A stretch of DNA of 64,000 nucleotides from Lonicera japonica (taxonomy: Eukaryota; Streptophyta; Magnoliopsida; Dipsacales; Caprifoliaceae): contig CM038464.1 of NCBI GenBank assembly GCA_021464415.1, positions 51,752,783 through 51,816,782 on the forward strand, written 5' to 3'. Of the stretch, positions 1 to 11,291 are shown piece by piece (the first letter of the stretch is position 1; each line of letters starts with the position of its first letter). The position numbers and the translations under genes are program-made. A model generated the notes under the pieces. That model was not told the DNA's origin and made no database searches. It was given only the letters and a program-made list of their open reading frames with translations.

Positions 1-236
1 TCTCAAAATAATACAAAAGGATCACTATATATATATATTATCTCAAACCAAACATCTTCAATCATAAGGTTTAATTATATGAGAAACAATCAAAAGAGAA
101 AATTAGAGTCAATTACACACATACTTTCAAAAAAAAAAAAAGGAAAAAAAAGAAGGCATTAATTACTAGCTTCTAGGCTAGTCTTCTGTTGATTCATTTG
201 GCCAATCAAACGTATACATATATACACAGTAGAAAA
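1..236. other. 3' flank of the USP gene
   Basis: AT-rich sequence after the USP stop codon, with an A run at 130-150. It probably holds the 3' UTR on the minus strand. No other gene is visible. Confidence 0.5.
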
Positions 237-334
237 CTAGGACTTCGACAACGGGGTCCCTTTCACAACAGTGACTGGGCATGTTGCATTTTGCACCACG
301 TAATTGCTCACACTTCCAAGCAAAACCCTGCATG

Positions 335-366
<32 letters not shown>

Positions 367-442
367 CATTATCATAATTAGCATTAATGAAGTGGTTGGT
401 TGATCTGAATTATTAATATCTATATAGGTTAATCATCACACG

Positions 443-473
<31 letters not shown>

Positions 474-2110
474 CAATTAATTGTATTGTTGCTACATGTT
501 GAAGAAGATTAGGGGGGTATATTTACATCATTCCCCTAACACAAAAGTCGCAAAAGTTAGGCATATTGCATGTACTCGGATTAAATAAATTTATTAATGT
601 ATATATTTAAACTCAGCTGATATTTGATTGTAAATAATTAAAAAAAAAAGGTAGATAAACCCAAAAAGCACAAAAATAAGGGTAATATTATTATTAAAAT
701 AATTATATTTATTATCAAAACAATGTATAATAATTATATTTATTATCAAAACAATGAATAATTTTAAAAATATCTAATACAATTTTTTAATATAATACTA
801 TATATAATCTTGAAAAGAACTTATTGCTTTAACATATCAAAATATAATAGCCTCACTAACAAACTAAGCCTCACATTAGGAATGCCCACTGAACAAACCC
901 AATATTCCACATCAAGTCCCATTGCCATCTCCCTCCAATGTCACTAGCCATGCACTATTTCAAGCTTCTAATATATTCACAATGTAACCAGGCCCAACCT
1001 AGTTTGGAATGAACCACTTGAAATCCAAGCGCGAACTGATAAATTTTATTCTTTTTAGTCTAGGTCAAGTGGGATTTAGGCCAGCTTTTGCACACTTTAA
1101 CTAATCTGCTCTCGCAGTTTGACGACAACAGCTCACTATTAGCCTAAAGAGCAATTCGAAGTTGCCGAAATTTGACTAGAAATTCTCCAGGTTGAACCCA
1201 GGCCTCGGGGCCAAGAGCCCTTCCACTCGGCCAACCCCTTGGATTGCTTGAATTTTTTTCCAGTACATTTGGTTTCCTTCAAACGCATTTAATTAAGACT
1301 CAACCTTAAATTTAGAGGATTTGACTGATTGAGCGGATAGACTTTAAACTTGCCCGAATCAATTAATAAACCTACGTAACGTAATTTTTTATACATATCT
1401 AGTGAATAAATTTATAATTCAACCAAAATTAGGACTTCCAAAAGTTGGAACTAGTGATTTCGCGCCAATTGCGAGAGTTTTTATCCAATTTGAATCACAG
1501 GCCAACCTGGCATAAAATTGGACCTTGTTTATGCAATATAAAATAAATTGTAGTCTTTTAATTTATAATACCATGTTTATACAATGTAAAATTGATAAAT
1601 AGTAGTATTTTAATTTATAATGCCAATCAAACAATACTGCTTAAAATTTTTCCTATATACTAACTATTTATGTATATTTACAAGTAATTAAACACAACTG
1701 TTAATTTGAAATGAAAATGAACATCAACTTAAGAGAGTGGATAATTAAGAAAAAAAAAGTAAAGTGTTAGGGGGTGTTAGGCTAATTACCTTTTAATGAC
1801 ACTTAAACCTCTGCTACCAACAACAAGTGAATCTAAGTTGAGATGTTGAACTGAATCACACAGCTTCTCCCTTGGATCCCCCCAATATACCTTTGCCACC
1901 ACCTTAGCCTGCACACCCCACATGCAAAATATTAACACAAATCAGCAGCTAATATTGATTTGTACTTAGGATAAATTTAATACTATCGCGCTATTTCAAA
2001 TTTACGGTCACCACTTTAAATTTAGTGCCCTTTAAGAAAAAATTAATTTTAACATAATCAATAAAAAATATGTCTTGAATAAAACAAGATTATTAATTTA
2101 AGACATTAAA

Positions 2111-2172
<62 letters not shown>

Positions 2173-2660
2173 TAATACCCCTTTTGTCCTAGAGACGGTG
2201 TCAAGGATATCAATAATCTCAGGGTCAGGGGTAAGTCCATATTTCTTTGACACATTTATCTCTTTAAACTCTTCTAGAGGTATCAAAGCTGAAACACAAA
2301 AACAAGTCTCATATATACATACAAATTACCATATATATGATAATCAATCTTATCAAAAACATATTTAAATTAACTATACCTAGCTACCTACGGAAAAATA
2401 CCAGAATTATGACTTTATTACAGTATAGTACTATTTTAAAAAAATAAACTGAATATGTAAATAAATTAACATAATATAAAAGTGGTACTTACGTGATCCA
2501 GTGTCTTGGAAGAGCTGCTTATTAGTAGGATCAGCTTTGGGAGATTGGACATGGATTATGATGATTTGATCTCCACCGTCGATTAAATTGTTGATGGCCC
2601 ATCTAAGGGCTGATTTGCTTGTTGCTGAATAGTCCATCCCAATTCCTATATTGCGTGACT

Positions 2661-2667
<7 letters not shown>
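237..2667 (-). CDS. Universal stress protein A-like, ATP-binding type
   Basis: Four coding exons on the minus strand: 2667-2493, 2288-2179, 1908-1790 and 327-237. They join in phase to 164 residues. The protein starts [20 protein letters not shown], has the plant USP stretch GSPLIPLEEF around residues 57-66, then [10 protein letters not shown] and [10 protein letters not shown]. It ends in the nucleotide-binding loop G126-S-R-G129, nine residues, G139-S140, which is the G-2X-G-9X-G(S/T) pattern of ATP-binding USPs. This family of small alpha/beta cytosolic proteins is linked to stress responses; the exact role here is not known. Full length for the family. The last intron is long (328-1789) and holds a 28-base C run and an Au-like SINE. 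A (TC)n tract lies directly before the start codon, in the presumed 5' UTR. All introns are GT-AG. Confidence is high for the family and exons; I did not identify the orthologue. Confidence 0.93.
443..470. repeat. Poly-C tract in USP intron 3
   Basis: 28 consecutive C bases inside the last intron of the USP gene. Long pure C runs are rare in AT-rich plant DNA. The length may be inexact through sequencing or assembly error. Confidence 0.9.
1044..1240 (-). mobile_element. Au-like SINE in USP intron 3
   Basis: Read on the minus strand, the element starts with a tRNA-like head: GGTTGGCCGAGTGG fits RNA polymerase III box A, and GGGTTCAACC is a box B-like motif about 35 bases on. The tail contains AGATTAGTTAAAGTGTGCAA and GCTGGCC, which resemble the 3' part of the angiosperm Au SINE as I remember it. 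The length of about 195 bases suits a SINE. No target duplication was found, so the ends are approximate. Confidence 0.6.
2109..2170. repeat. (AT)n(AG)n compound microsatellite at a splice donor
   Basis: An (AT)n run followed by an (AG)n run of more than 30 bases. On the minus strand the (CT)n part begins about eight bases inside USP intron 2, next to the donor at 2178-2177. Confidence 0.85.

Positions 2668-2705
<38 letters not shown>
2668..2705. repeat. (TC)n microsatellite in the USP 5' leader
   Basis: About 38 bases of TC repeat directly upstream of the USP start codon. On the coding strand this is a (GA)n tract in the presumed 5' UTR or core promoter. Confidence 0.85.
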
Positions 2706-2706
<1 letters not shown>

Positions 2707-4035
2707 GAAATGGAAGCTTAAGCTAGGTGTTTGTCATGTGTTCAAAGTGTACTCATTCAACTTGGGGTTTAAATTCTTTTTAGAAAGAGAGAAGGTTCTT
2801 GAAACAACTAGCAAGAGCGAGAGAGGTGTCAACTTCAATTCTAATTTTAGAATAATTTTGTGGTCTTCACTTTATTCCTCAACTTCTTTTATGTAGAATA
2901 TATGATGATATTCTTTTTCTCTTTTTACAAAAAGAAACTTCAAAGGAATATAGTATAAAGTTTAAGGCTAAAGTTGATACTAAATTAAATATAAAAACAA
3001 TGGGTTAAGCTTGTGATTATTTGATACCTAATCAATGGCATTGCTAATCTGTGGACATGTAATCAATTATTATAAAATGACAAAAGTAGATAATGCTCTA
3101 GTTTTAAATTGACAATTTCATCATGTAATTCGTATTTTTTTAAGAAAATACTGATTTAAACATAATCAATGTTGATGCTATGGGAATTAATTGAGAGGCT
3201 TTTGGTTATTGTTGTGTTTTCCTGTGTGTATCAAAAAAAAATAAAAAATCAAGAATGAAATTTATTTTTTGTTATAAAATTTGGTACAGTAATTATATTT
3301 AAAAAAAAAAATATTAATTTAAAATAAAAATAAAAATGAAAGTATCAATTTAAAAGGAGAAGATGACCAAGTATCTATCTCTTGTACACGTTATTTTGAA
3401 TCCTATCCACAATTTAAGTGCTGATTTTGACGTGTACTAAATTGATATATATATATATTATATATATATTTTGGGGCAACTGATATTCAACAGTTACAAC
3501 TCCACAATCCATATCATATTCCCTTATAAATATTTATTTAGAAAACAACAATTTTTCATTGTCTAAATTACAATCGGTTCATGGCATTACTAAAATCTAT
3601 TTATTGACGGTCAGACACACCAAATATCATTGATGGGTTGAATCATGAAAAAATACAATCAAATGCACACAAGGTAAACAAATACTACAATTCTTAACCA
3701 TTAGTTTGTTTAAAATTATTGTTTCTTAAAAAAAGAAAACGATTATATGGCTATTCTCATTGTGAATATGTGAATTCATAATTTTATAAATATAATTATA
3801 TTGTGAGAAAAAAATTATGTTATAAAATTATTGCTTTGTATATATATTAAAAAAAGGGAAAAGAAAAGAAAGAAAGATATGTCATTTTAGATTCATCTAC
3901 ATTATCGATCTATTAGTTTATTCACAATTTGGAGGTTTATTAAGCTCATCTACATTACCATTTAAGTTTATTCAAGTTTTGGGGATAGACCTGCAAAATA
4001 AAAATTATAAGTTAATATTTAATAATATTTTTTTT
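2706..4035. other. Intergenic, upstream of USP
   Basis: AT-rich DNA with A/T runs and short (AT)n tracts. The part nearest 2706 probably contains the USP promoter. No coding region or clear transposon was recognised. Confidence 0.5.
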
Positions 4036-4815
4036 TTGGTAAAACACACTAAATCGCCCTAAATTATCATAATTTGACATCTTACCTCCTGATTTATGAA
4101 AATCAACACTAGACCTCCTTAACCTATTACATGTTGTCACTTAACCCCCAAAAGACATATTTATCCTTGTACAAAAGTTTAAAAACAAAAAAAATGATTA
4201 ATTTCTCTCTCTTTCCCTCTATATATATATATACACTTCGTCTAATCTTTCCGTTCATTAAAATTTGATAATTTCAATTTATTTTTCTTCTCATCTTTAT
4301 CAAATAACTCTCATATGTAAATATGCATATAAATATACATACGAATTATGTGAATTTATCTATAAACTATATGCATATACACACATATAAGTGTAGTATG
4401 AATATTTTTAAAGAGAAAAATTGGATATGACATAATTAGACGTGTATATATATATATATAATAGAGAATGATCGTCAAAGTTGCATTGTCAGAGTTGGAT
4501 TACCGGACTTAACACAGAACATAAAAGTGAGGAGGTGATTTAAATGAGTGATGATGAGAGGTGGTGATAAATGGGAGCTCTTTCCCTCCAAGAATGCAGG
4601 ATAATGAGAAAGAGAGGGGAGTTTGGTTTATTTTACTTTCCTCATTTTTTTTTCTATTTTAACCTTTTAGACGAGCAAATATGTCTTTTAAGGAGAGTAA
4701 GTGACAACATCTAATAGTTTAGGGGGGGGGGGGGGGTTAGTGTCAACTTTTATAAATCAGGGGGTAAAATGTCAAATTGTGATAATTAAAGGCTTTGAGT
4801 GTTAAATTGTACATT
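4036..4815. mobile_element. TIR element, Mutator/foldback-like, non-coding
   Basis: About 130 bases at the left end (containing CATAATTTGACATCTTACC and ATGTTGTCACTTA) recur inverted at the right end (4670-4815). The right arm carries a run of 15 G at 4722-4736. The interior has no coding capacity. No target duplication could be fixed, so the boundaries are approximate and the class is inferred from the long terminal inverted repeats. Confidence 0.6.
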
Positions 4816-5250
4816 GCAGTCAATTCCAAAACTTTATGATAATACTTATGTAATGAGTTCTTAAACAAGTAGTGGAATTATACTATAATTTTATCACCAA
4901 ATTCATAATGATGGATGGAAGCATGCGCAAAACACATACAATACTTGAATCTTTTTCCTCTGAAATATTGAAAGAACTTTACAAAACAAGAGGAGGAGGA
5001 GGGGGTGATGAACTACCCTCTAGACAAGCACTAAAGAAAACACAAACAGGAAAAGTTCGAAATTGTCTTCTATTGTTTTGCTATTTGTAAATAAGTTTTG
5101 TTGTACTTGCAACTGAGACGTTCTAGATTATCTGTCAACTATTTTTCCAAAGGATTGTATTTAAAAACCTAAAGTAAAGTTTGAAATTATTGTTTTTAAT
5201 TATGTTGAAGTAGATTTTATGCTTAAGTAACATATAATGTGGATTTTTAT

Positions 5251-5456
5251 TTCATCAATTAATATTGATTTTGAAAACTAATTTCTCTAAATATTTTATG
5301 ACTAAGATTTTTGTATTGAAAAGTTTTTATTTAGTTTGTGTATGGATCTTTCTTTCATCAATTAATATTGGTTTTGAAAACTAATTTAATTATCCGAGTA
5401 TTTATGAATAAGATTTTTGTATTAAAAAGTTTTAATTTAGTTTGTTTTTATCAATT
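5251..5456. repeat. Tandem duplication, 103-bp period
   Basis: Two copies of a unit starting CATCAATTAATATTG and containing AGATTTTTGTATT begin at about 5251 and 5354. They lie immediately before the LTR element. The two copies differ slightly. Confidence 0.7.
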
Positions 5457-5463
5457 TTAAGAC

Positions 5464-5910
5464 TGTGGGTGACTAAAAATTGATAGAAAAAATAATGGGT
5501 CCGAACAGTTAGTCGGCCCAAAGTCTAAGAGGAAAATTGTAAAATGATGAAGTATAACCTTAGTTTATTCTTTTTGGTCATTTATACTATCCATTTGTAA
5601 CCTTAATTCTACACATATAAATAAAATAAGGAAAGCTCATCCCAGGGAGGCAGATAGAGAAAATGTAAGCTAGAAGAATTGTTTTAGAGAGAGAAAGTGG
5701 TAACTTGTATTCTCATTTCAATTGCCTTTAAGCTAGTACAATCAAATATATACATACAAACGGAGGATGTACTACCGGGATAGCATAAGCGTTACCGGAG
5801 GAACTTAACGTACTTAAAAATCTCGTCTCCTTCATCATTTACACCAATTGCTCCATCGATTTTGTTTTGAATACAACTTGTTGGGAGACCCAAATTTTTT
5901 GGCACAGACA
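5464..5910 (+). repeat. 5' LTR
   Basis: 447-bp LTR, TG...CA, roughly 90% identical by eye to the 3' LTR. It contains an A/T-rich CATATAAATAAAATAAG segment that could act as a TATA region. Confidence 0.88.
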
Positions 5911-6281
5911 ATTGGCGCCGTCTGTGGGAATCGATTGATCAGCAAAGCGTTCTTCAAAGAAAGTCTCAACAAATGAAGCATGAAAAAAATGCTCTGAGCA
6001 TCAGATAAGGCTTCTTCCCTTATTAATTATGTACTGGCATTCTTTTAATATTATTAAAATATTATTAATTTTATATTGCTGGGCATATTTCACAAAGGGC
6101 ACATATACCCAATTTACACCATGTATGTATAGTTAACTGATCCAGTGTACCCCATTTTTGTGTAAAAAATGGTTAAAAGTTCCTAAAACACATCCAATCG
6201 AGTTGATGGACTACAACCAACTCAGCATCCTTTGACCCTCATTGAGATGAAAGCGTGAGAGCCATATCAAATACTTGCTTA

Positions 6282-6835
6282 GCTCGGATGGTTAGTCGCA
6301 CTTCTTAGAGTGTGGAGGTCGTGAGTTTAATACTTTACCAGAACAAATATTTTTTGACGAGATTAATTTGCTTGGGAAGCCCGGCCAACTTGGTGATATA
6401 AAAGAAGTGTGAATAAAATTTCAATAATGTATAAAACAAGTATTTTTTACTGAGATCAATTTGCTTAGGAAGCTTAGCCAACTTGGTTATATAAAAGAAG
6501 CGCAAATAAAATTTCAAAAGTGTATCTTGTCAAGATGGTTAGTTGATCAGTTCATAACATAGAGGTTGTGAGTTCAATATACTTGGCTAAAACAGGTATT
6601 TTTTGCGGAGATCAATTTGCTTGGGAAGCCTAGCCAACTTGGTGATATAAAAAAAACACGAATAAAAATTTCAACAGCTCAACCAGAAAAGTGTTTTTTG
6701 CCAAGATCAAGCCCAGCCTACTTAGTGATATAAGAGAAATGCGAATAAAATTTTAATATTGTATCTTTTCAAGATAGTTAGTCGTTCAATTCACGACTTA
6801 GAGGTTGTGAGTTCAATACTCGGCCACAACAAATT
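6282..6835 (+). repeat. tRNA-like tandem units inside the LTR element
   Basis: GATGGTTAGT-type motifs (box A-like) recur at about 6288, 6534 and 6775. Each is followed by GAGGT(C/T)GTGAGTT (box B-like) and, in most copies, a GCTTGGGAAGCC...AACTTGGTGATATAAAA tail. One further tail occurs alone near 6440. The spacing of about 245 bp makes this a tandem array of SINE- or tRNA-derived units. Confidence 0.65.
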
Positions 6836-7275
6836 ATTTTTAAAGTTCACATGCAAGAACATGAGCATTGCTTAAGACTTTTTCTTACAAAGGAAAAACA
6901 AATACCTCCCACGGAGATGTGATCGGCCAATTAAATTACCTGCTTGCTTTGGCCAAAGTAATTGCTACCTTTGGGTCATCTTATAAAGTTTAAACTTTCA
7001 ACTACTTTCAACTACTTTCAACTCCAATAAGTTATGAAGGCTGGGTAAGCCACAAAATATCAGCCCACAAAAAGAGAGGGAACTACTCCATCCATGAAAA
7101 ATCAAATAGTTGGCCCATCAATTACAAAAACAGCAGCCATAAGATTTAAAGTTTTTCAAGAAAGCTTGTTTTTAACACTTAGAGAATTATTTCAAAAACG
7201 ACAAGGATACGAAGGCTGAGGATCTAAGCACATGAACTCACCTCGGCCGCTGAGCTCACGTGCTTGAGGGGAAAT

Positions 7276-7725
7276 TGTGGGTGACTAAAAATTGATAGAA
7301 ATAATAATGGGCCCGAACAATTAGTCGGCCTAAAGTCTAAGAGGAGAATTATAAAAAGGATGAAGTATAACCCTAGTTTGTCCTTTTTGGTCATTTATAC
7401 TATCCATTTATAACCCTAATTCTATACATATAAATAAAATAAGCAAAGCTCATCCCAAGGAGGCAGAGAGAGAAAATGTAAACTAGAAGAATTGTTTTAG
7501 AGAGAGAAAGTGGTAACTTGTATTCTCATTTCAATTGCCTTTCAGCTAATACAATCAAACACACACAAATAAATGGAGGATGTACTACCAGGATAGCATA
7601 AGCATTACCGGAAGAACCTGCGTACCCAAAAATCTCTTATCTCCTTCACCATTTACACTTATTGCTCCATCGGTCTTGCTTTGAATACATCTTGTGGGGA
7701 GACCTAAATTTTTTTGGCACCCACA
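7276..7725 (+). repeat. 3' LTR
   Basis: 450-bp partner of the 5' LTR, with the same TGTGGG start and CA end, followed by the AAGAC duplication at 7726-7730. Confidence 0.88.
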
Positions 7726-8235
7726 AAGACCACTTTATCATTTTAAAGTTGGAAGGATTTGAGTTTGGATTCTAGTTGTGATGGTTTTAAGGTTTTTTTT
7801 CCTTATGCCTAGTTTTTGGATGATAAAATGTCAATTGGGATTTATTTTAATTAACTATTTCATTTTCTAAAAATCGGGTCGTGACATCCCAATGGCATTA
7901 TACTTTAGTAGAAGACTCTAGTTAAAAATGCAAAAGCCATTTATGTCGAACATGGAGCCTATATCCGAAGGACTATAAAGTAAATGGCAATGGGACTCAT
8001 CAATAGTTAGGATGCTCTTCCACAACTTTTTAGTAAGAGTTTTCAATATAACAAGTAACTTGAATATGTTTGGATTAGAAACTGAAACTTCAATTCCAAA
8101 TTTTGAAATTGGAATTTGGCATGGAATTAGAGTTTCCATCAAGTTTGGCTAAAACTCCAATTCCAATTCCATCAAAGGAAGAAGTATATGGATGTCTGAC
8201 AATAATGCCATAGAACTAAACTCCTATGTGTAGTT

Positions 8236-8925
8236 GGTCTTCGCCTCCCTCAGCTTGGTTGAAATTAAATGTGGATGTTAGTGTTAAATATGAATCTAAT
8301 CATTCTTCTATTGGAGGGGTAATAGACATACAGATAAATGGAAATGGGGATTTGCATCCGGAATTAATAGTTCCATAGTTGACATTGCTGAGCTAGCTCA
8401 AGGCTCTTAGATCTCGTTTGGTTTACGAAGGGAAATTGATTCTCTTGTTTTTTGTAAGGGGTAGAAAACTAAAGTTCCTGTCAGTTTTCTTTTCCTATGT
8501 TTAGTAAAGCATGAAAAATATTCAAAAAATACCATTTGATTTCTTTTCCGGTATTTGGTTAGTACAAAAAAGGAAAGTAAAAATATATCAATATTTTAAT
8601 AATACCCTTGTATTTTAAAATAAAAATAAAGGAAAGTGATTCAATGGGTAAATTTGGCAATAACATATTTAGGTAGGAATATTGTTGTCCAAATTTTTTG
8701 TAATGAATGCAAGAAAATCATAGGGAAAAATCAATCTTATAAGGTTCAAGTGGAATGATTCCCTCCTACTTTCTCTTTTGTCAGGAAAGTGTTTCAAGAG
8801 TTTGTACTCACCAAATAAAGAAAATTTATAATTTTCCATTTTTAAGTACTCAAATTTGTGAATCAAACTAGACCTTAAAGTCGGGCTTGAACAAGCATGG
8901 GAAAGACTAAATAACTTAGTAAATT
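8236..8925 (+). pseudogene. Retroelement RNase H relic, interrupted by a MITE
   Basis: Reading WSSPPSAWLKLNVDVSVK from about 8236, then IGGVI, then after a frameshift KWKWGFASGINSSI and VDIAELAQ, gives the signature of the RNase H domain found in plant LINEs and related proteins, with the D of NVD and the E of AEL in place. A MITE interrupts it at 8410-8874. Beyond the MITE the reading resumes as KVGLEQAWERLNN (8878-8920), the helix expected next in this family. It is frameshifted and short and cannot be functional. Confidence 0.65.
8410..8874. mobile_element. Tourist-like MITE (PIF/Harbinger)
   Basis: 465-bp element with terminal inverted repeats GATCTCGTTTGGTTTACGAA and, on the other strand at the right end, GGTCTAGTTTGATTCACAAA. 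It is flanked by the 3-bp duplication TTA (8407-8409, 8875-8877). It is non-coding. The TIR style and TWA target duplication are typical of Tourist MITEs. Confidence 0.82.
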
Positions 8926-8987
8926 AATTTAGTAAACTTATCATTACTTTTTTTTATTAATCATATCTCAATGGCATAATTAAGAAA

Positions 8988-9995
8988 TAATGAGTTATAG
9001 GGCATCGCTCCGTCATGCTTTATAACTCTAAGGACGGAATCATGTTTAATAAAGAGAAGTAGTACTAATTTCATAATTTCTTTTAAGAAAAATGATAAAT
9101 GTTGATGGACAAAAATATCTTAAACAGTGCCCCCTCTCTTTATCTCTCTCGTTCTCACTCACTCCCGTCTCTCTCTCTCAGCCCCTAAGATTTCATCAAT
9201 TATGCAGTACAGCGATCCATATATATATATAAATAAATTGAATGGATGATGATTTCATCAATCACTAGCAATTAATTCCCCAACATGATCAAATTCACAA
9301 GATATGTATGTGTATAATTCAACTGTTAATTATTATTAAGAGAATTGGTGCTAAATTTGTTTTAGCACGAATGGTGCTAAAATAGTTTTAGCACCATGTA
9401 AATAGTTACTATATTATAGAGAATTTATGTTAAATTTGTTTTAGCACCTTAATGTATAGCATTGGATGGGTACTAAATCTGTTTTAACACCATGAATTTT
9501 GTTGTTTTTTGTTTTGTATTGGTGCTAAACCATTTTAACACCAATGTTCTAAAACAGATTTAGCGCCATTGGTGCTAAAACCACCTTGATGTATAGTATT
9601 GGATGGGTGCTAAATATGTTTAGCATCATGAATTTTGTTGTTCTCTGTTTTGTATTGGTGTTAAAACAGATTTAGCACCATTGGTGCTAAAACCACCTTG
9701 ATGTGTAATATTGGATGGGTGTTAAATTTATTTTAGTACCATGAATTTTGTTATTCTCTGTTTTGTATTTGTGCTAAAACAAATTTAGCACCATTGGTGC
9801 TAGAATGGATTTTAGAACCAATGTTTTAGCACCATTGGTGCTAAAATATATTCAAATTTAGTACCAATTCTGATGAGACGTGAAATGTTATAAGAAAGGA
9901 GTAATAGTATCTTTTTTGTATAGTATCTTTAATTTACACGGCTAATTTATAAATGTCCTTTATCATTATGTCATTATTATAATGAGTCCTTATGC
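8988..9995 (+). mobile_element. TIR element with internal palindrome array, copy 1
   Basis: The left end contains GAGTTATAGGGCAT and the right end, inverted, AAGTTATTGGGCAT. Inside are a segment reading AAATGTTGATGGACAAAAAT, a CT-rich tract, and at 9346-9860 a series of inverted GGTGCTAAA/TTTAGCACC half-sites with varied spacers. The same order of parts occurs inverted at 20028-21378. It encodes no protein. Boundaries are approximate because no clear target duplication was found. Confidence 0.6.
9346..9860. repeat. Array of TTTAGCACC inverted half-sites
   Basis: More than a dozen GGTGCTAAA or TTTAGCACC motifs, mostly paired head-to-head with short spacers. They are interspersed with a roughly 120-bp repeat containing GTATTGGATGGGTGCTAAAT and ATGAATTTTGTTGTT. 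Confidence 0.8.
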
Positions 9996-10443
9996 CCAAT
10001 AACTTAGGGGGAGAGAGAAAGAGAGTTCAATAACTGCCGCATATTCAATTTACTAATTTAATTATGTATTTTATGGGTATTAATTGGGTTCAGTTGAATA
10101 GTCTGAAATAAAAAAGTATAATAACGAATTATGATTTTAAGAGTAATAATAGGTGTACCAAATTTAATTATCAAGTTATCGAATCAAATGACGTGTTATA
10201 AAATATATCGATCAATATGTAATCTATTTGAGACGCCATGTGATTCATCATTGTCTTTTTATATGGTTTTTTAATCCATCCGACTATTTCTCGAAACGTA
10301 TTTTACAATATATCTTCCAATTGACGTAAGATTTATGGTGTTAAGCACAAAGATATCCTAAGAGCATGACTTACAGTTTTTCTCCGTATCAATTGCGAAA
10401 TAGCTTGAATATTAGTCAATTTCTTAACGGAAGGAAAAATAGC
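9996..10443. other. Intergenic, nothing recognised
   Basis: AT-rich DNA between two transposable elements. No gene or repeat structure could be supported. Confidence 0.5.
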
Positions 10444-10451
10444 TTGCTTGT

Positions 10452-11283
10452 CAGGGTTGGATATGAGATTTTTGGACCTGAGTCGAAAATCTAAATTGGG
10501 CCCTCAATTTTTAGTGTATACAAATTTATTTATTTTTCGTAAAAGTTTTCTAAAATTGAATATATAAACTCAAACTCTAACAACAAATAATAAGGTGAAC
10601 CAACAAAAAATAATGAAAATTCAACTTTCTTTTTTTTCAATAAAAATAAGCATCCAATAGGAAGAATTATATTTAATATTAAAGCATTAAATTGGTAGAA
10701 TTAATTGGTATAAATACGTACAAGTGAATTAATTAAATATATTCATTCTAACCCTAGCACAAATTTACGCTAACATAAATAAAATTAAATAACAAATAAG
10801 ATTAAAAGAAAGCTTACTTGGCATTAATTAAATTGAACAATAAAATTAAACTTTCAATCTTCAAAGTCTTCAAAGTAAAAAGAGACAAATAAATAAAAAG
10901 AAAGAAAGAATCGAAAAGGGAGGAGAAGAGAGTGCTCGGCACTGTTGATGCGCTGCGGCTCCAATTTGTTGGTTGTTGTCCTCTTTTTATAATTGAATGA
11001 TACTAGGACTCATCGAATTAATGGGGCTTGAACCTTCGATGGGCTAAATTACTTACTTAACGAAGACAAAGTTGGCTCAGCACTTAAAGAATGGTCTGGC
11101 CTGCTTGTTGGTTTTTTTTAATGTCTAACGGGTTTTAGCCCACTTGTTTGAGTACACTTTTTAAAAATTTTGCCATATTAATTATGTATGCATGTATAGA
11201 CAAAAAAAATAAAATAAAATTGGGCCCCAAAAATTTTGAGACTGAGTCGGTCGACTCTTGAGCCTGTACTCAGGTCCGGCCTG
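10452..11283. mobile_element. Non-autonomous hAT element with perfect 8-bp TSD
   Basis: 832-bp element flanked by TTGCTTGT on both sides (10444-10451, 11284-11291). The left end reads CAGGGTTGGATATGAG; the right end, inverted, reads CAGGCCGGACCTGAG. Subterminal GGGCCC blocks lie at both ends. An 8-bp duplication plus CAGG...CCTG termini is typical of hAT transposons. The interior encodes no transposase. Confidence 0.88.
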
Positions 11284-11291
11284 TTGCTTGT

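Larger units (their letters stand above)
5464..7725 (+). mobile_element. Complete non-autonomous LTR retrotransposon
   Basis: Two direct LTRs, both starting TGTGGGTGACT and ending in CA, bound the element, and the 5-bp target duplication AAGAC flanks it at 5459-5463 and 7726-7730. After the 5' LTR comes TTGGCGCCGTCTGTGGGAA (5912-5930), the type of primer-binding motif seen after 5' LTRs of plant Ty3-gypsy elements. Directly before the 3' LTR there is a purine tract, GAGGGGAAA. The 1365-bp interior encodes no gag or pol. It is instead made of roughly 245-bp tandem units with tRNA-like motifs. At 2262 bp the element is larger than typical TRIMs and smaller than LARDs. The plus orientation follows from the positions of the primer site and purine tract. 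Confidence 0.9.

Noticed and set aside
4872..5090. 72-codon open frame with a Gly run
   Set aside because: No family similarity recognised, low-complexity composition, and it lies between transposons. Not supported as a gene.
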